Of a DNA stretch of 64,000 nt, positions 1 through 12,003 are shown piece after piece. Position 1 is the stretch's first letter. Every line of letters begins with the position of its first letter. Source of the DNA: Polytrichum commune (lineage: Eukaryota; Streptophyta; Polytrichopsida; Polytrichales; Polytrichaceae). Both the position numbers and the translations under genes were made by a program. The stretch is from the NCBI GenBank assembly GCA_950295325.1, contig OX485805.1:29747501-29811500 (forward strand), written 5' to 3'. The notes below the pieces were generated by a model. It was given only the letters and a program-made list of their open reading frames with translations. It was not told where the DNA came from and searched no databases.

Positions 1-655
1 TTCTAATCGGGTTTATGAAACAAACGGCATTTGAAGGTATACCTAAGAGTTTCTAATGCATCTCACAAATGATGATATCAATGGACCGCTTTCCATACAC
101 ATATACCTTCTTCCAAGGATGTTGCTCTCTCTTATTGAAATAAGAGAGCATCGATGCATTAGGTTCAACGTTGGAAGCGATTCAAAAACTCACTATTCTC
201 CAGGGGAAAATTCCTGTACCTGCAAAAATTTATCTTCCTGTAAGGCCTATAGCTCGGAGGAGGATCAGATTCTCCCCTCGCGGACCTGCACCGAGCCTGT
301 CTAAATCCATTCTGATCCTGATCTCCACCTTCAAATTCGCCTTCCTCCTCTTCAACGAGGATATAAACCTGTGATTTCGCTGCTGATCCATCACGTCGAA
401 ATCTAGCGTCACGGAACCTCAACAGTCACCTGAAATAGATAGATTGTTGCCACATCTGTAAGGGACTAAAGACGGAAGAATTGGAGGACTTCCTTCAAGG
501 AAACGACAAAACTTCATGCACGAGAGGAGTCCGTTTTGCCACAGAGAAGGAGAAGAGAAGAGATGTACACTTTTTCCTTTCCTTCCCTCGAGAGGACAAA
601 GCTGTCATTGCGATGGTCAAACAAATGAACGCATCATTTTCGTTTGTTGGTTTTA
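1..655. other. Unassigned sequence with short open frames
   Basis: No gene could be supported here. Around 165-422 there are overlapping open frames on both strands with a fairly high GC content (for example an Arg/Glu/Asp-rich frame on the minus strand), which could be the edge of a 5' exon lying outside the window, but no splice site or family similarity decides it. Confidence 0.3.
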
Positions 656-659
656 CGGA

Positions 660-1280
660 CTTTGAAATTCTCACGGGAAACAAAATACTTGACACAACTT
701 GTCCATAGAGAAGGAGAAATAGGTGCTACAATTGCTGCTCGCTTCACAGGAGAGTGTACAGATCCCTGTGTTTACAATGTCGGTCGCAAACAATGTTGCG
801 GAATCTTAGCAATGTAGATGTAACAGAGATGACTGTAGCAATCAGAAGCAGACTTCCGGCAACAGTCTAGCAGAGAAGTAGCAGCGAGAGTGAAACTGGA
901 GGGAAAAAGAGTGAATGAAGTGCAGATCTTCCGTGGAAAGAAGGAAATCTACAAGTAAACATATTAACTTCGGCAGCACTTAAAGCAGGAGAGAATTTGC
1001 AGAGTCATGAATCACGTCAGATTTGCAAAATTCGCACAGGAAACAAAAACTCTTAGACCGAAGTTTACCATAGAGGGTGTAGAAATAGATGCTTGCTTCA
1101 CAGGAGTCTGTCTGTACAGATACAAAATTTTAGCAAGGTGTATGCAACAGAGATGACAAACTCTAGCAATCAGAAACCTCCCGCAACAACTTCGACCTAG
1201 AGAGAGTACTAACCAGTGAATCTCCAGAAATTGGAGGGAAGAAGACTTGATACACTTCAGATCTTCGTGAGTGTGGGGGC
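660..1280 (+). repeat. Two-copy tandem duplication, about 360-bp spacing
   Basis: Positions about 660-950 and 1020-1280 are diverged copies of the same sequence. Shared blocks in the same order are ACTTTGAAATTCTCACGGGAAA / AAATTCGCACAGGAAA, CATAGAGAAGGAGAAATAGGTGC / CATAGAGGGTGTAGAAATAGATGC, GCTTCACAGGAG, AACAGAGATGAC, AGCAATCAGAA and CAGATCTTCGTG-like ends. No long frame is conserved between the copies, so this looks non-coding. Confidence 0.6.
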
Positions 1281-3298
1281 GTCAGAACCACTCAAAGGTT
1301 GCAGGAATCCGAGAAGGAACCAGGTGTGGTAAGCTGGAGTTGCACAAAGTAAGTTAGGATTGGCAGATAGCCAGCGCGCTGATAGTAATGATAGAACTCA
1401 CAACAGTGGCCTGGCCCCCGAACTTCGGCAGCTACAGCGATGGAGGTGGAGACCAGGGCGACCCAACTACCCAAATCTGTAACGACCCGCCAAAGTTGCA
1501 CGCCATGTGCTTCCTGAGGATTGGCTGGTTCGCCTCTCAAATGCTATGTTTAGTTGAACGATTCCTCCTCCTCCGACGTCGACGGATACATTAATTCATT
1601 AAACATCTCCACAGGCTGTGCAGGCAGATTACTTAGAGGTTGATTAGTAGCCAGGGTCTAGGGTTTTAGAGTACCTAGGCGGTTTACAAACGGATACTTT
1701 TAGGTCTGCAACCACTTCTTGTAAGATACAAAACATGCAATGTAGTGGAAGATAATTAAGGTATGTGGGTGTTAGTCAGTTTGTTATTCATGTTCTCCAA
1801 CTTCTACCGATTAGATTTACACAATGAAACTTGTGTTGCATTACCAAACCTACAATGAAGCATCAACAAAAATCGGATTGAAGATCGGACCTCCCAATAT
1901 TTAGTTATGGTTATCATAAGTGCATGTTTGTTGATTTCATGCCCAAATACAATGTAGGTCCTCTCAATTGTGTTCATTGTTCACTTATTGAGTGTGAAGT
2001 AGTTGATCAAATATGAAGACGTAGTTTAGTCTATTTTAAATATGTGTGATTTATGATGTGTGTGTTCTTTGATCCTCACCGGACCACACACCCATGTTTG
2101 AAAACATGTATTTCTAATATAGCCAAGTCCGATTGAGAAAAGTAAGCGAACAACACCCACATACCTTAAGGTAGATTTGTGTGATTTGGATAATTTACTC
2201 TCTCTACTCACTTCTCCTAGGATATGAAACACATGGTTAGTGTGAGATGATTAGCAAATCCAAAATGTGTTTGTAGCCATTTGCCTCGCAATTTTTGGAG
2301 CTCTCGTGAAATTCTTGTTCTTAATTAAAATGAAAGATTCTCGTGCTTATTCAATGGTAACATAGTCCCCCCCCCCTCCCCATAGCATGTTGACTATTGA
2401 CTCTAATATGCTTTGCATATTATGACCACATAGTCAATCTCTAAATTTAAAACAAATGTTTGTTTGGTGTTTGTACATATAAGTAGATTCAAACCTAACC
2501 CGTACCACTCAAACATAGATGTCCAAATTATTGATGTCTTGGATTAACGTGTCTATCCTAGTAAGATGTGCCCATAACCATTTTCCCCATGGGTTTTGGA
2601 GTTAATATGAATATCTTATACATTATCAAAGTGAAGATTCTCTTTTCACTAAATACCATATACTTTGTCTATGAATTGTGTAGATTGTTGAGGATATAAT
2701 AATTTACAAATTTGAACACATAGTCCAATCTCATTTAAATGTATGTTATTCTATCTATTATTAGGACCATACCCAATCACACACCACCTCCATAAAGATA
2801 CTTGTTTAAGAACAGTAGTCAAATTAGGCCCACTTAACCTAACGGTAGATGTTGTGGCAAAAATAAACTATGCAAACAAATTACGGTCATTTAAGTGGGG
2901 GTTTTTTTTCCCATTCACTTAGGCACAATGCACAACTATATTTTGTTGGGCCACCTTTGAGGGCGTGGCCTATATGTAGCCCAAAGTCTTTTGGAGGTTG
3001 CAAGCCCTTATATCAACATGTTGCACATGCCACTATGCCTACTAACAAGAGTTTTCTTGAAAAACCCACCCTACGTTCATGGTCAACGTTATCCAAAAAT
3101 GTCATGTGAGATTCCATGGAGATTTTTCATCCATTGAAAATGTCATGAGTTCAAAATTATCCTCATGTACACCTAAAGCGGGGTCATGTGACACTCTCAA
3201 CCCATAAATAAGGATTCAAGGATTCTTAAGAGCCATGGCCTACTGGCTTTCGTGTAAACATGCCTAAGTGTTGCTACAAGTCATAATCGGTGTTTGAG
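1281..3298. other. AT-rich intergenic DNA with dispersed repeat copies
   Basis: No gene seen. About 2390-2560 and 2696-2860 belong to a roughly 170-bp dispersed family recognisable by ACATAGTCCAATCTC followed by an A/T-rich stretch and CAAACATA-AGTGTCCAA-like sequence. Further copies lie at about 52128-52290, 60300-60480 and 60768-60850. Confidence 0.45.
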
Positions 3299-3412
3299 GC
3301 CAATTCACACGGGTCCCAAGTCCTAAGTCCTAAGTCCAAAGTCACTTGTGGTCAATTCGTGCAATCTCAATCATTAATAGCATGGAAGTTGGGACTTACC
3401 ACTTCACACATA

Positions 3413-4679
3413 CACCCTAACCTTGATAATGTCACACCCTCCGTTTCACCAAAAAGTGTGATATAAACAAGGTGTGACATACTTGATAATGTCACATTTT
3501 GTGCATAATGTGATATTATCAAAAAATATGTAGAAAATCAAAATATAATTACAATTTTAAAAAAAATAACAAATACGAGACTTCAATGTTTTTGAATGTA
3601 AAATCTAATTCAAAATTGTGAATAACAACAAGAGCACATCATAATGTGTCATTGAGATCAGGTAAAGACCTCTCACTAGAGACAAAGAAGCTTCTAATGT
3701 CACATTGTTTTGTTGATGTTAAATGTGCAACACCAATTCTAATGAGTTTGTCATGGATTTTTTCCATTTCTAACAACTCATGAGTGTTGAAAATCTGAGA
3801 ACCTTGGCTAGCCATAAAATTCAAAACATCTTTAGCATATTTTTGTGCATCGCTTAGCTTCACTACTTTAGACTCATCATCACTGCTATCAACAATCAAT
3901 GGGTCCACCTCCATGGAATCAAGAACCTATTCGCCATCTTGCACTAATTGCACAAGCTCCTCAGTAGAAAATTCCACCTCAAAATCATCTTCACCTTCCA
4001 TGTTTATGTACTCTAAAGGACAAAGCTTTTCTACAGGCTTGCCTTCAACATCCAACCCCAAATTTAATGCGGCGATGAGTCTACCCAATTCCAAAGTTGC
4101 TTCCTCCATTTTGGACTTCATACGTTCATCAAGATTGTTTATATCTGCATTCCACTCTGTAGGCAATATGGCGGACTTTCTCCAACAATTTCTAATGGTC
4201 TTCAACACTGAACTGATTCAACAAGCCTCAAAGCTTCAAAAGTACCATTTAGGAAGAAACCTTGTGGTTGCAGCAGTTTGTTGAGGAGAGCGGCAAGAAG
4301 ATGAGGGGCAGAGCGGTGTGTGGAGCAGCGAGAGGAGAGAGCATACGATGCAGGCGGAGCTTCGAGAAGTTGATCTGCGAGAGAAACCGTTGCTTCTTTG
4401 GCACATGAGATTCAAGATTCAAGAACCCAAGATTCAAGCGGAAGCAGGTGAAGATGCCGACGTCATCCATAGAATTTGTTGTCCATCCGGCCTTTTTTCA
4501 TCCATGTTACTTGTTATTATCACACTTACACTACAAATTTTGAAAAAAAAATGTGACATTATCAAGGGTGATAGTGATAATAACGAGGGACTTTTACACT
4601 ATGGAAATCGGTTTCAAACTTTTAGGTGACAATATCAAGGTGTTCTATTAACAAGTGTGATATTATCAAGGTTAGGGTG
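3413..4679 (-). mobile_element. Non-autonomous pogo/Tigger-like (Tc1/mariner) element
   Basis: Termini are inverted repeats: the left end reads CACCCTAACCTTGATAATGT and continues CACAC; the right end, read inward, is the same with one mismatch in about 25. Both sides are flanked by TA (3411-3412 and 4680-4681), the target duplication of Tc1/mariner elements. Subterminal copies of TTGATAATGTCAC recur several times near both ends. The interior holds only the 3' part of a transposase gene joined to a 5' fragment, so the element needs a transposase from elsewhere. Confidence 0.85.
3639..4208 (-). pseudogene. Transposase C-terminus, Tigger/Jerky type, one in-frame stop
   Basis: A continuous minus-strand frame broken only by a TAG at about 3922-3924, between VQLVQDGE and VLDSMEVDPLI. 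It starts with KTIRNCWRKSAI, the sequence that normally follows the DDE domain in CENP-B/Tigger/Jerky transposases (TI-NCWR), then an acidic tail. The HTH and DDE domains are missing. A further minus-strand frame at 4249-4470 may be the 5' remnant, which would fit an internal deletion. The family assignment rests on the NCWR motif and the TA-flanked termini. Confidence 0.65.
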
Positions 4680-5307
4680 TAGTCCTAATTCCCACGTATG
4701 ACATGAATGCCTACACGGCAACACTTCTTGGAGGTGAGGATTGGGACTTGTGTTGAAAGTTGGGTCGAGCAAAAAGCTAGACCCAACTCTCAACACAAAT
4801 TATGCAAATAAAATAATCAAGATCTAACTTGAATGATACCAATTAATCATATTTTAATGATTTATTGAGGCTCAAAAGTTGGGACTTTCTTGAGTCCATG
4901 TTGGGACTTGCTAACATGAGTTGGACTTGGGACTTGGGACCCCACGTGAACAGGCCCTAAAGGGTTGGGCACATGGCCCAATCATATTGCCCCACAATTG
5001 TTTTGAGTCATTAGGGGAGGCCGAATAGCCAAGTGAGGGGCGGTATAACACAACAAAAAAGTGGACACTACCAAGGCAAGCCACCACACATGTTGCATAA
5101 TACAGTAAAATGCAACATGGGTTTTACCCCAACATCATAAACACATTGCATGTGTTTTACATAATGATTAAACATATACTTTTATCACAAATTCTTACTG
5201 CCATGTTCATATTTTTATGTTTTATTATTGCGACCCACGTCCTCCAAGGGGTGGCCGGGCTGTGGAAGCCCATGTCATGTGCCCAACCCTTGAGACTCGT
5301 GTACTTA

Positions 5308-5786
5308 GGGCCACTTCACACACATGACTGAGAGCCGTTTACACTTCGAGCACTCTCATTGGTGGAAAAGGTGCAGCCGGTCCAAGTTCACTTCACCCTA
5401 CGCTTGAGGGACCACTAGAGTATGTAAATGCAAGATAAAAGTAAAGTCTACATGGATTCTTACATGGCATCAAATAGATCATGTTTCATGGTCACTTGAA
5501 CTATTTTCAAAAACCACCTCTTGGAGGTAGGCCTAACACAAAACCGGGAGACCCTGGCACTCCGCCTACTCACAACCGTTGGTTTATTCTACTTTATCAT
5601 GTGTGAGGACCCGCATGAATGGAAATTCATTGAAATAGCATCTGGTTGAGGGCCCGGTCACATATGACTTCACACTTACACTGGAGAGTCCGTGACCACA
5701 CTACATGATTTTGGAGGTGTGTTGGGACAGCTTGTGGACACTTTCTTTTGGGCCCTCACAATTTCATGGTCACGGCTCTTGGCTCC
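5308..5786. repeat. Dispersed repeat copy (pairs with 35.95 and 44.30 kb)
   Basis: About 5403-5786 is the same sequence as about 44304-44693 in the same orientation, by eye close to 85-90% identical over some 385 bp (shared blocks include CACCTCTTGGAGGTAGGCCT, GTGTGAGGACCCGCATGA and CACTACATGATTTTGGAGG). The preceding about 100 bp (5308-5405) recurs instead at 35950-36050 (CACTCTCATTGGTGGAAAA). It is therefore a modular non-coding repeat, possibly part of an LTR. Confidence 0.7.
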
Positions 5787-8437
5787 CTTGTTGCATTTTC
5801 ACTTTTATTTGTTCTTTTTGCTTCAATTTTCGCCACAGCCTAGCTAGGAGCCTAGAATCTCATTGTGCTGACTTTGCCTCGTCTCCGAACCAGCCGCAGG
5901 AGCAGGATGAGGAATCCAAGGCCAAAGGAGGGGTTTTTATGGTTTTATATTGATGAGATGCCTATTTTGGGGTGGAAGCAGACAGATGGAATGTATATTG
6001 CTTCATGATACTGTGTTAAAACTGTGACATTTGTGGACAGTCGGAAGACTGGACTCCATTTAAATTAGGAATTGGTGTGCTGGATCTGAGATATTCTCGG
6101 AGAAACCATTTAAAGTCAATAATGTGACGGCAGCAAATGCACCAATGAAGACTCTATCCACCCCATTTTTTCTTTTCTTTTTCCCCTCATATCAGACCGT
6201 TAAACGGAAATGTGCTATAAAACCATCAATCTACACAAATGTGTAATTCTCAAACTTCTTGTTTCTGCATCAAATTGTGTTATTAATGTGGAATTTAAAT
6301 GACTAAAACTGTCTCAGGTACATCACTGCCAACAACCACTTCTCTCATTCTTGACATGTTTTGATCTTCAATGACTTTAGGGCATGTTTTCACTAACAGC
6401 ATTAGGCCATGCCTCTCAAATGATCATCAAACATGTCCAGGGAGATTTTTTTAGCATGAGTAATGAAGATCATAGAGTTTCCTAGTGCAACTGGTTACAT
6501 GTTGACATCTTTCGGTTTTCTTTATTAATTTGAGGTATATTCTATAGATTCTTCCATAATGATCAGTCGTGTTCATGAAGTCTTGAACCTCAACAGGATA
6601 TTTCACATATTTAACAAGATTATTTGTAACTAGTGGTTGGTTCTCCTCATTCATTGATGACCATGGTACCCCACTTTTTGGACGAGACTGTAAAGAGGCT
6701 CAGGGACTATAGCCAAAATGTTATAAAGGTTACATGCACTTTAAGGTTTAATGGATAATGAAAAGTGCACAATAGTTATACATAAAGCAACCTTCTACAG
6801 TAGCTTCAACGTTCACGTTTTAAATTAATGGGTAATTTCTAGTAAGTTGTCATGGGTTGTCCCCCAGGGCCCGCCGCATAGTATGCCCATCCCACCTTCA
6901 AGAGCCATCTCAAAAAAATTCCCTACAATCCTAACCGACATTATCATACTTGCCATGCGGGTTTCCATGTAGATTTTTTATCCACTAAAAATCTTATAAA
7001 TCGTGGTTCACAATTACCCTTTTATAAGACTAAAGTGGGAGACCGTGACACTCTCAACCAATGAGAATTCAAGAAATGTCAATAACCATGGCCTAATGGC
7101 TTTCATGTAAACATGCCCTTAGTAAAAGAAATAAAATAAACAAAGTTCTGGAATAATTGTCATGGTGATGATTCATTGACCATCCTCATTTCAATTCCAT
7201 AACTTAGTGAATCCATGGATCCATGCAAAACACACTAATCATTCGAGTTCATTTATGTCTTGGTAGCTTCCAAAGAGCAAAGTCACTCACTCGGCATCGC
7301 TTCTACAAATTGTATGAAACAAGTAGGTGTGGGGGTGAAAATACAAGTACCAATTTAAATACTTGTTGGAGGTTCATTTAAATTCTCATGACTCTAGTAT
7401 GATCACACCCTCCATTCTTTATCAAGTATGAGCATGATCACATGTTGTACAACAAACACTAACACAAAGAGGTGCTAAATTAGGTAACATTATTTTAGAG
7501 GAGAGTCATCTCATCATATGCTCCAGGTGTGTCCCACACGTTCACTCTATACAAGCTTCATAAATTATGGGTATTATGATCAAATCTAATATCTTACGAT
7601 ACACATGGTTTTACATAGAAATAGTTGAAGCTAAGATACTATTCGGTGGAAGATTGTGAGGTACTAATAAATGATTCTCTCATGAGGAGTCAATGAAAGT
7701 TGGGCTGGAATATAGAGTAGATTAACTTATTTTGATTAACTTAAGCAACTTCATATAAGTGTAGTACATGTGTGATATTTGGGTGATTTTTCACAATTTT
7801 GCAATTTGATATCACAACATATAACAAACAAACAAAAACCACAATTTATTTCCAAGTTTTGAAATAATTGTAAATCCTCAAAGGCAAGATTCTCTTCCAA
7901 CCCATATCCACAACATAGTCTAACCTATTTTTGATATTTGGGAGACAAAAGCTTGAGTACAATTAGTTACCCTTTTCAAATCCATGCCCTTTTAACTTAC
8001 AGTTTGCATCATGTTGAATGTGATGGCTACATGTGTGGAACTTCATGAATTTAGGGAACTCTATATATTAAGATGGGGAAAGCCGGGGGGGGGGGGGGGT
8101 ATCCAAAAAGGGTATGTCTACTTTATCCATGCAATTCCAAACGAAGAGGATTTTTTGAGCTCCACCAACGGTATAACAACGCCATATGCTAAAGCACCCT
8201 TATTGAGCTATGTCCGCCTAAGAATCCGCCACCCATGGCCCACACATCAATGCCCATACTAGAATTTACTGGTCTTGCCCACAATGTTGCCCATACCTTG
8301 TTTGACCAAATGAACTCATGGATGGAGCCAACTCCAACAACATTAGTCATGCTTCGAGCCACGGACCCTCCTTGGACATTGGGAACATTCCCTGCTCCCA
8401 TCTCATTGAATTTGCATCACATTTTGTTAACGTGTTA
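5787..8437. other. Intergenic sequence, no gene seen
   Basis: Only short random frames. A repeat unit at about 6482-6650 matches the two arms at 14.4 and 15.2 kb. A run of 15 G lies at 8085-8099. Confidence 0.4.
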
Positions 8438-8690
8438 TGCAAACGAAAACTACAAATGTGTTATGTACCGTAATATGTGGAATGTGTTATGCACCAATTT
8501 TGAATCTATTGATGTGTTATGCACCAGATCCAAATCTAGCAATGTACTAGATCTAGATCCGAAAATGTGTTATACACCAGATTTAGATCCATAAATGTGT
8601 TATGCACCATATCCAAATCTAGAAATGTACGTATTATGCACCAGATCTAGATCCATAAATGTATTATGCAACGCAATTAATGGGTCCAAC
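8438..8690 (+). repeat. Minisatellite built on ATGTGTTATGCACCAGATC
   Basis: Seven or so imperfect units of roughly 30-45 bp, each with a TGTTATGCACCA core followed by GATC(C/T)A-type sequence. The right end of the array merges into the left inverted arm of the element beginning near 8610. The right arm near 11.1 kb carries only one or two units. Confidence 0.7.
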
Positions 8691-11120
8691 CTTGTTAATG
8701 CGCATAACTATTTTATACAAATAGTACTTATAATCAAGTGGTTTTTCTCTTAGCATGTGTTGTCAAGATTATATAGCTCAATGTAGACATCTTCTTGTTC
8801 TAATCCTACATTCACATGAATTGTAGGGTGTGCATGAGTATTTTTTATCGTATTTAAATTTGATTATGTGCTACTAGTTAATGTGGTGTTATGAAATTTA
8901 GTTACGTCTAATGATTATGTTGATTCACTACAATTTACTATTCACATTAGTGTAGACCCATGATTGTTTTGTATCCGTTTGATTGGATCATCATTTATGG
9001 GTCTTGTGAGTCTCCAATAAGCTAGCTAATCCAGTTGTTAATCTAATAACATATATCCGCATGCATATAACATATTGATTGGTTGAATTTTGCAGTTCGA
9101 ACACAATTGATCAAGACATCGCCAAAAGTAGGTTGTAGTTTGCGCAAAACACTTACAATTCTTATTATAGGAGAGTCAACTTCATCAACCTTCTCAAACT
9201 CAACTACGAGACAAATGGCGAAGATGTCAATTTGATCCAGTTGCCTTTACAAATGTGCATGCATTTTGATAATGAAATTACAAAAATCGACTCCATTCTC
9301 ACTGAAAAACCCATTCGCATTTGAAGATCTCTAGTGGACTCAACAAATTATCTTCGAAAATGGTCATTACAATACTATGGGAGATGTTTGATGACTTCAT
9401 AGTTGATGTGCAAAATAATGATTTCTTTCCCTACAATTCATCTCATGAATTGGTTTTGGGTGTGGTATAATTCACAAGTAATTGATACTAATTATCATGC
9501 CATAAATTCTTATACATTTTATGTGCTCATTCAATGAGTGAGATCACCAAGAGGTGGAGCAAGTGATAGTTTTATTTAGTGGATAGTGAGATTACACACC
9601 TTGGGTTATCACGAGCTTAAATCATAGGCCATTACAAACAAAAGGTGTTGGAGTTGGTAAAGGAAAGCATAATGATTAATTGTGATAGATGACACAAATT
9701 CATAAAAAACAACAACAACACAATGCTATTCCCTACACATGACGGTGACCATGAATTCAAAAAAACACATAGAAGTTATGATCCAAGAGGATTATCCAAA
9801 AGACTTATTGCTTTCGGGGAGGGAAATGAATTTTGCTAGGAGTGGAATAAAAAATATTGAATGAAATTGGGTTCATTCATTGCAAATCGTAACTAATTCA
9901 TTAAATGATTTGTAGTCATATGCTTTACACAACACATTATGTATGATAAATTTTGCACGATACATTATGCATGATAGATCTTGCACGACATATTTTTCAC
10001 GATAAATTATGCACAACATATTTTGCATGATAGATTTTGATATACGGATTTTGCATGACACATTCAACATGACATATTTTGCACTACATATTTTGCATGA
10101 CAATTTTTGCAGGATAAATTTTGCACAACACATTCTACATAATGTTTTTTGTATTATATTTTTGGAATAATGGTTATCGTATGACACTTTTTACATGCTA
10201 GAAAAATGGATTGATTCAAATTAGAGTAATTTTTAAAGGAATATTATATTTCATGGTTGAACATCAACTTCAGTTGATATAATTAATAAAAAGTTTAATT
10301 CTACTAGGTAGTCTAATTTATAAATGTTGCAACTAAGGTTTGTCCTAAAATCCATTCTCATAATTAAGTTGTTACTTCCATACTTTGGTAATATGCTTTG
10401 CCCTTGAACAAGAAAGACGAGTACGCCACTAGATTTGCAAATTAGATTGTTGGCCATCTCGGGATACAAACACATATAGAATGTTGTCGTAAAGGCAACT
10501 GCATCAAATTGGCATCTTCACCATTTATCTCATAGTTGGGTTTGAGAAGGTTGATGAAGTTGACTATCTTGTAATGAGAATTGTAAGTGTTTTGTGCAAA
10601 CTACAACCTATTTTTGGCGATGTCTTGATCAACTGTGTTGGAACTTCAAAATTCAACCAATCAATATGTTTTGTGCATGCGGATATATGTTATTAGATCA
10701 ACAATTGGATTAGTTAGCTAATTAGAGACTCTTAAATTTCATAAATGATGATATAGTCAAAACGGGTATAGAACAATTATGGGTCTACACTAATATGAAC
10801 GGTAAATTGTAGTGAATCAATATAATCATTGGACATAGCAAAATTTCATAACACCACATCAACTACTAGCACATAATCAAATCAAGTGTGATAAAAAAAT
10901 TCATGCACACCCTACAAATCATGTGAATGTAGGGATAGAACAAGAAGGTGTCTACATTGACCTATAGAATCTTGACAACACATGCTGAGAGAAAGACCAC
11001 TTGATTACAAATTCTATTTGGATAAAATAGTTGTGCGCACTAACAAGGTTGGATCCATTGATTGCATTGCATAATACAACCATGGATCTAGATTTGGTGT
11101 ATAACACATTTTTGGATCTA
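8610..11120. mobile_element. Long-inverted-repeat element (arms about 640 bp)
   Basis: About 8610-9250 reads as the reverse complement of about 10489-11120, with small indels. Matching landmarks include AGTTGCCTTTAC at the inner ends, CCAATCAATATG, GGGTCTACACTAATATGAA-like sequence, and AACCTTGTTA-TGCGCA near the outer ends. The 1.2-kb interior (9251-10488) has no convincing coding frame. Elements with such arms are usually Mutator-like or foldback elements. I could not fix the outer boundary or a target duplication. Confidence 0.75.
9940..10165 (-). repeat. Minisatellite, units of about 17-20 bp (TTTTGCATGACA)
   Basis: About ten imperfect units of the type TTTTGCA(T/C)GA(C/T)A(C/T)AT inside the long-inverted-repeat element. 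They create an apparent Cys/Met-rich frame on the minus strand (9873-10187) that is a by-product of the repeats. Confidence 0.7.
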
Positions 11121-12003
11121 TGAAAGAATATGTAATCAAATAATTGCTTCAACAAAAAGTGTATAGTAATTTGAGCAATACTTAAGCCCATAAAATTCCA
11201 CTGCTTTCAATATCACAACGATGTCTTTGGATTGATTATTGTTGTCAAGGATAGGCTAGTGTTTGCTTTTGAAATTTGGTCGTTTTCAATAAGTAGTGTT
11301 TATTTTGGAATTAAAGCCTTTTGCCAAATTGTATCATTGTCATAATTTGTGAAAAAAAATTTAAGTTCTAATCGAGTAACTAAAAATTCCATACTTGAGA
11401 GTCGAATAACCCAATGAGACAAAGTAAAATACAATACTCCAACTGCGACTATGTGAAAGTTTCTTTCATGATTAATGGTCATTAATTCACTTGGCAAACA
11501 AGAAATCCTTGGTGGTCCTAACTTTAGATCTAAACAATGACGCAACAACAAAAGGGTTGAAGGGAACAATAAACGACAACATAATGATGAGGTTCATGCA
11601 TGGCAATACAGTGTGGCTACCCTATGTCATGGCAACAATGTTACATATTCTTGGGTGATTTACATTGTTTGTCATATATTAGTGAGGATTTTGCTTGATA
11701 TTTTAGATTAATGGGTGCGAACAGATTGAGTCACACACCTTCAAAGCGAGCAACACTATGGTCTTAGAACAAAACATTAAATTAGAAGGTAGCAAATTTA
11801 ACCAAATAGGCTCTCCCTTCAATGCTCAAGTTGGAATCTTGCTAGCCCCATTTGAGTTGGGGGCCATTAACTACATGCGGAGAAATGGACCATTATGAAT
11901 CTTGCCCATTCGTAGCCCATGCAACAACTTGAACCACCAACAAACATGGGACTTTAGTCATTATTTGGCAATGCCTAACATTTTTGAGTTGGACTAGGCA
12001 TTT
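11121..12003. other. Intergenic sequence, no gene seen
   Basis: Short frames only; no motif, repeat copy or splice pattern recognised. Confidence 0.3.

Larger units (their letters stand above)
3299..4956. mobile_element. Older inverted-repeat element hosting a nested Tigger derivative
   Basis: A roughly 45-bp inverted repeat runs from 3299 (GGCCAATTCACACGGGTCCC, then CCAAGTCC-type iterations) and, reversed, ends at 4956 (reading inward GGCCTGTTCACGTGGGGTCC, then the same iterations). It lies outside the 3413-4679 element on both sides. I could not define a target duplication, so the superfamily is open. A separate 18-bp-stem hairpin lies at about 4751-4800 inside the right flank. Confidence 0.45.

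Noticed and set aside
9873..10187. 104-residue Cys/Met-rich protein on the minus strand
   Set aside because: The frame is produced by a 17-20-bp minisatellite and has no independent sign of coding.
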